From Oscillospiraceae bacterium (GTDB lineage: Bacteria > Bacillota > Clostridia > Oscillospirales > Oscillospiraceae), in the NCBI GenBank assembly GCA_017458025.1, contig JAFTGG010000273.1, forward strand, positions 1 to 5,601: 5,601 nt of DNA, written 5' to 3'. A program made the translations under genes and the position numbers. The notes under the pieces were generated by a model. That model worked only from the letters and a program-made list of their open reading frames with translations, was not told the DNA's origin and did no database searches. Numbering within the stretch: position 1 is the stretch's first letter; every line of letters begins with the position of its first letter. Of this stretch, positions 4,496 to 5,601 are shown in pieces.

Positions 4496-5473
4496 ATGAA
4501 ACTCGCAATCTACGGTTATGGCAACATCGGGCGCGGCGTCGAATGTGCCATCGGGCAGAACGCCGACGCGAAGCTCGTCGGCGTGTTCACGCGGCGCGCG
4601 CCCGAGAGCGTCCAAACGCTGACCGGCGCTCCGGTCTACAAGGCAGAGGATATCGACAACCATCGGGATCAAATCGACGTTTTGATCCTCTGCGGCGGCA
4701 GCGCCACCGACCTGCCGGAGATGACGCCCGCGCTCGCGCGGCGCTTCAACGTTGTCGACAGCTTCGACACCCACGCGCGTATTCCCGAGCATTTCGCCAA
4801 CGTGGACGCCGCCGCGAAGGAGGGCGGACACGTCGCGCTGATCTCCGGCGGCTGGGACCCCGGTATGTTCTCGCTGAACCGGCTCTATGCCTCCGTCATT
4901 CTGCCCGAGGGCAAGGACTACACCTTCTGGGGCCGCGGCGTCAGTCAGGGCCACTCCGACGCGATCCGCCGCATCGAAGGCGTCAAGGACGCGCGGCAGT
5001 ACACCGTGCCCATCGCCGAGGCGCTCGACGCGGTGCGCGGCGGCTCGATGCCGGAGCTGTCCGCGCGGCAGAAGCACCGCCGCGAGTGCTACGTCGTCGC
5101 CGAGGACGGCGCGGACAAGGCCGCCATCGAGCGCTCCGTCGTCACGATGCCGGACTACTTCGACGAGTACGACACCACCGTGACGTTCATTACGCAGGAG
5201 GAGATGGAGCGCGACCACAAGGAGCTGCCGCACGGCGGCTTCGTGCTCCGCACCGGCAAGACAGGCCTCAACAAGGAGCACAGCCACACCATCGAATACC
5301 GCCTGACGCTGGACTCGAATCCCGAGTTCACCGCGGGCGTGCTCATCGCGCTCGCCCGCGCGGCGGATAAGCTGGCAAAGCGCGGCGGCAAGGGCTGCAA
5401 GACCATCTTCGACGTCGCGCCCGCCGACCTCTCGCCGCTTTCCGGCGGGGAGCTGCGCGCACGCTTACTGTAA
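4496..5473 (+). CDS. ddh: meso-diaminopimelate D-dehydrogenase
   Basis: This 325-residue NADPH-dependent enzyme (EC 1.4.1.16) makes meso-diaminopimelate from tetrahydrodipicolinate and ammonia in one step, bypassing the acylated succinylase/acetylase and aminotransferase routes. The family marks are clear throughout: Rossmann GYGNIGRG (7-14), DSFDTHARIP (88-97), SGGWDPGMFS (117-126), the long FWGRGVSQGHSD block (144-155), MPDYF (218-222), LPHGG (244-248) and IEYRLTLDSNPEFTA (266-280). From memory these align well with the Corynebacterium glutamicum enzyme, which is of similar length (about 320). AAAGGAG (4480-4486) lies 9 nt before the ATG. It is separated from dapB by 25 nt with no terminator, and DapB supplies its substrate. 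meso-DAP serves both peptidoglycan cross-links and, through LysA, lysine. Confidence 0.96.
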   Translation: MKLAIYGYGNIGRGVECAIGQNADAKLVGVFTRRAPESVQTLTGAPVYKAEDIDNHRDQIDVLILCGGSATDLPEMTPALARRFNVVDSFDTHARIPEHFANVDAAAKEGGHVALISGGWDPGMFSLNRLYASVILPEGKDYTFWGRGVSQGHSDAIRRIEGVKDARQYTVPIAEALDAVRGGSMPELSARQKHRRECYVVAEDGADKAAIERSVVTMPDYFDEYDTTVTFITQEEMERDHKELPHGGFVLRTGKTGLNKEHSHTIEYRLTLDSNPEFTAGVLIALARAADKLAKRGGKGCKTIFDVAPADLSPLSGGELRARLL

Positions 5474-5601
5474 AGGGAAACGGAGCAGCGCTTCCATCTT
5501 TAGGACCTGTATTCACAACCGCCGAACACCGTCTGATGATATTATCGAATAGAAAGCTTACACTTTTTATACGATATCGGAAATATATTGCCGCAAACGC
5601 G
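5474..5601. other. Trailing non-coding sequence
   Basis: After the ddh stop the base composition becomes AT-rich from about 5530. I see no start codon with a ribosome binding site, no hairpin followed by a T-run, and no recognisable RNA. A TATACGAT stretch at 5568-5575 could be a -10 box for a gene beyond the window, but no good -35 box pairs with it. Confidence 0.5.

Noticed and set aside
4355..5287. Minus-strand open frame of 310 codons opposite ddh and the dapB end
   Set aside because: It mirrors the ddh codons, has low-complexity composition and no start signal, and ddh is unambiguous on the other strand.

Overview
This window looks like chromosomal DNA from a moderately GC-rich anaerobic Firmicute. 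Clostridia of the Oscillospiraceae/Ruminococcaceae type are the best guess, but this is inference and not a taxonomic match. The grounds are strong AGGAGG-type ribosome binding sites before almost every gene, sigma-A-like TTGACA-N17-TAtaaT promoters, a rubredoxin domain (typical of anaerobes), and the dehydrogenase (Ddh) branch of lysine/meso-diaminopimelate synthesis.

Layout. Positions 1-93 hold a hairpin-bearing intergenic repeat. Three minus-strand genes follow: a metallo-beta-lactamase-fold (MBL) hydrolase fused to a C-terminal rubredoxin (89-1045), a small glyoxalase-II-like MBL hydrolase (1195-1815), and a DsbA/FrnE-like thiol oxidoreductase (1812-2510). The last two overlap by 4 nt and form an operon. 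The rubredoxin fusion has its own good promoter. A TetR-family regulator (2613-3233, plus strand) diverges from the thiol oxidoreductase gene. The 102-bp gap between them packs two overlapping, opposed promoters and two similar pseudo-palindromes that are good candidates for the TetR operator. The likely reading is a small redox/thiol or electrophile-response unit under local repression, but the inducer and substrates are not visible.

Positions 3234-3606 contain no convincing gene. They hold a second hairpin element that shares its flanking sequence with the one at the left edge. An unusual dapB leader follows: two Shine-Dalgarno sites in a 13-nt direct repeat, a nested inverted repeat between them, and an in-frame Arg-rich extension of up to 39 codons ahead of the conventional dapB start.

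The right part is a two-gene lysine/peptidoglycan precursor operon: dapB (3724-4470, 4-hydroxy-tetrahydrodipicolinate reductase) and ddh (4496-5473, meso-diaminopimelate D-dehydrogenase). They encode consecutive steps, so two enzymes lead from the DapA product to meso-DAP. The DapB has Met where the family normally has its catalytic Lys. The last 128 nt have no identifiable gene. Nothing here amounts to an obvious new defence or mobile system; the most unusual signals are the dapB leader, the repeated hairpin element and the symmetric tetR/dsbA control region.
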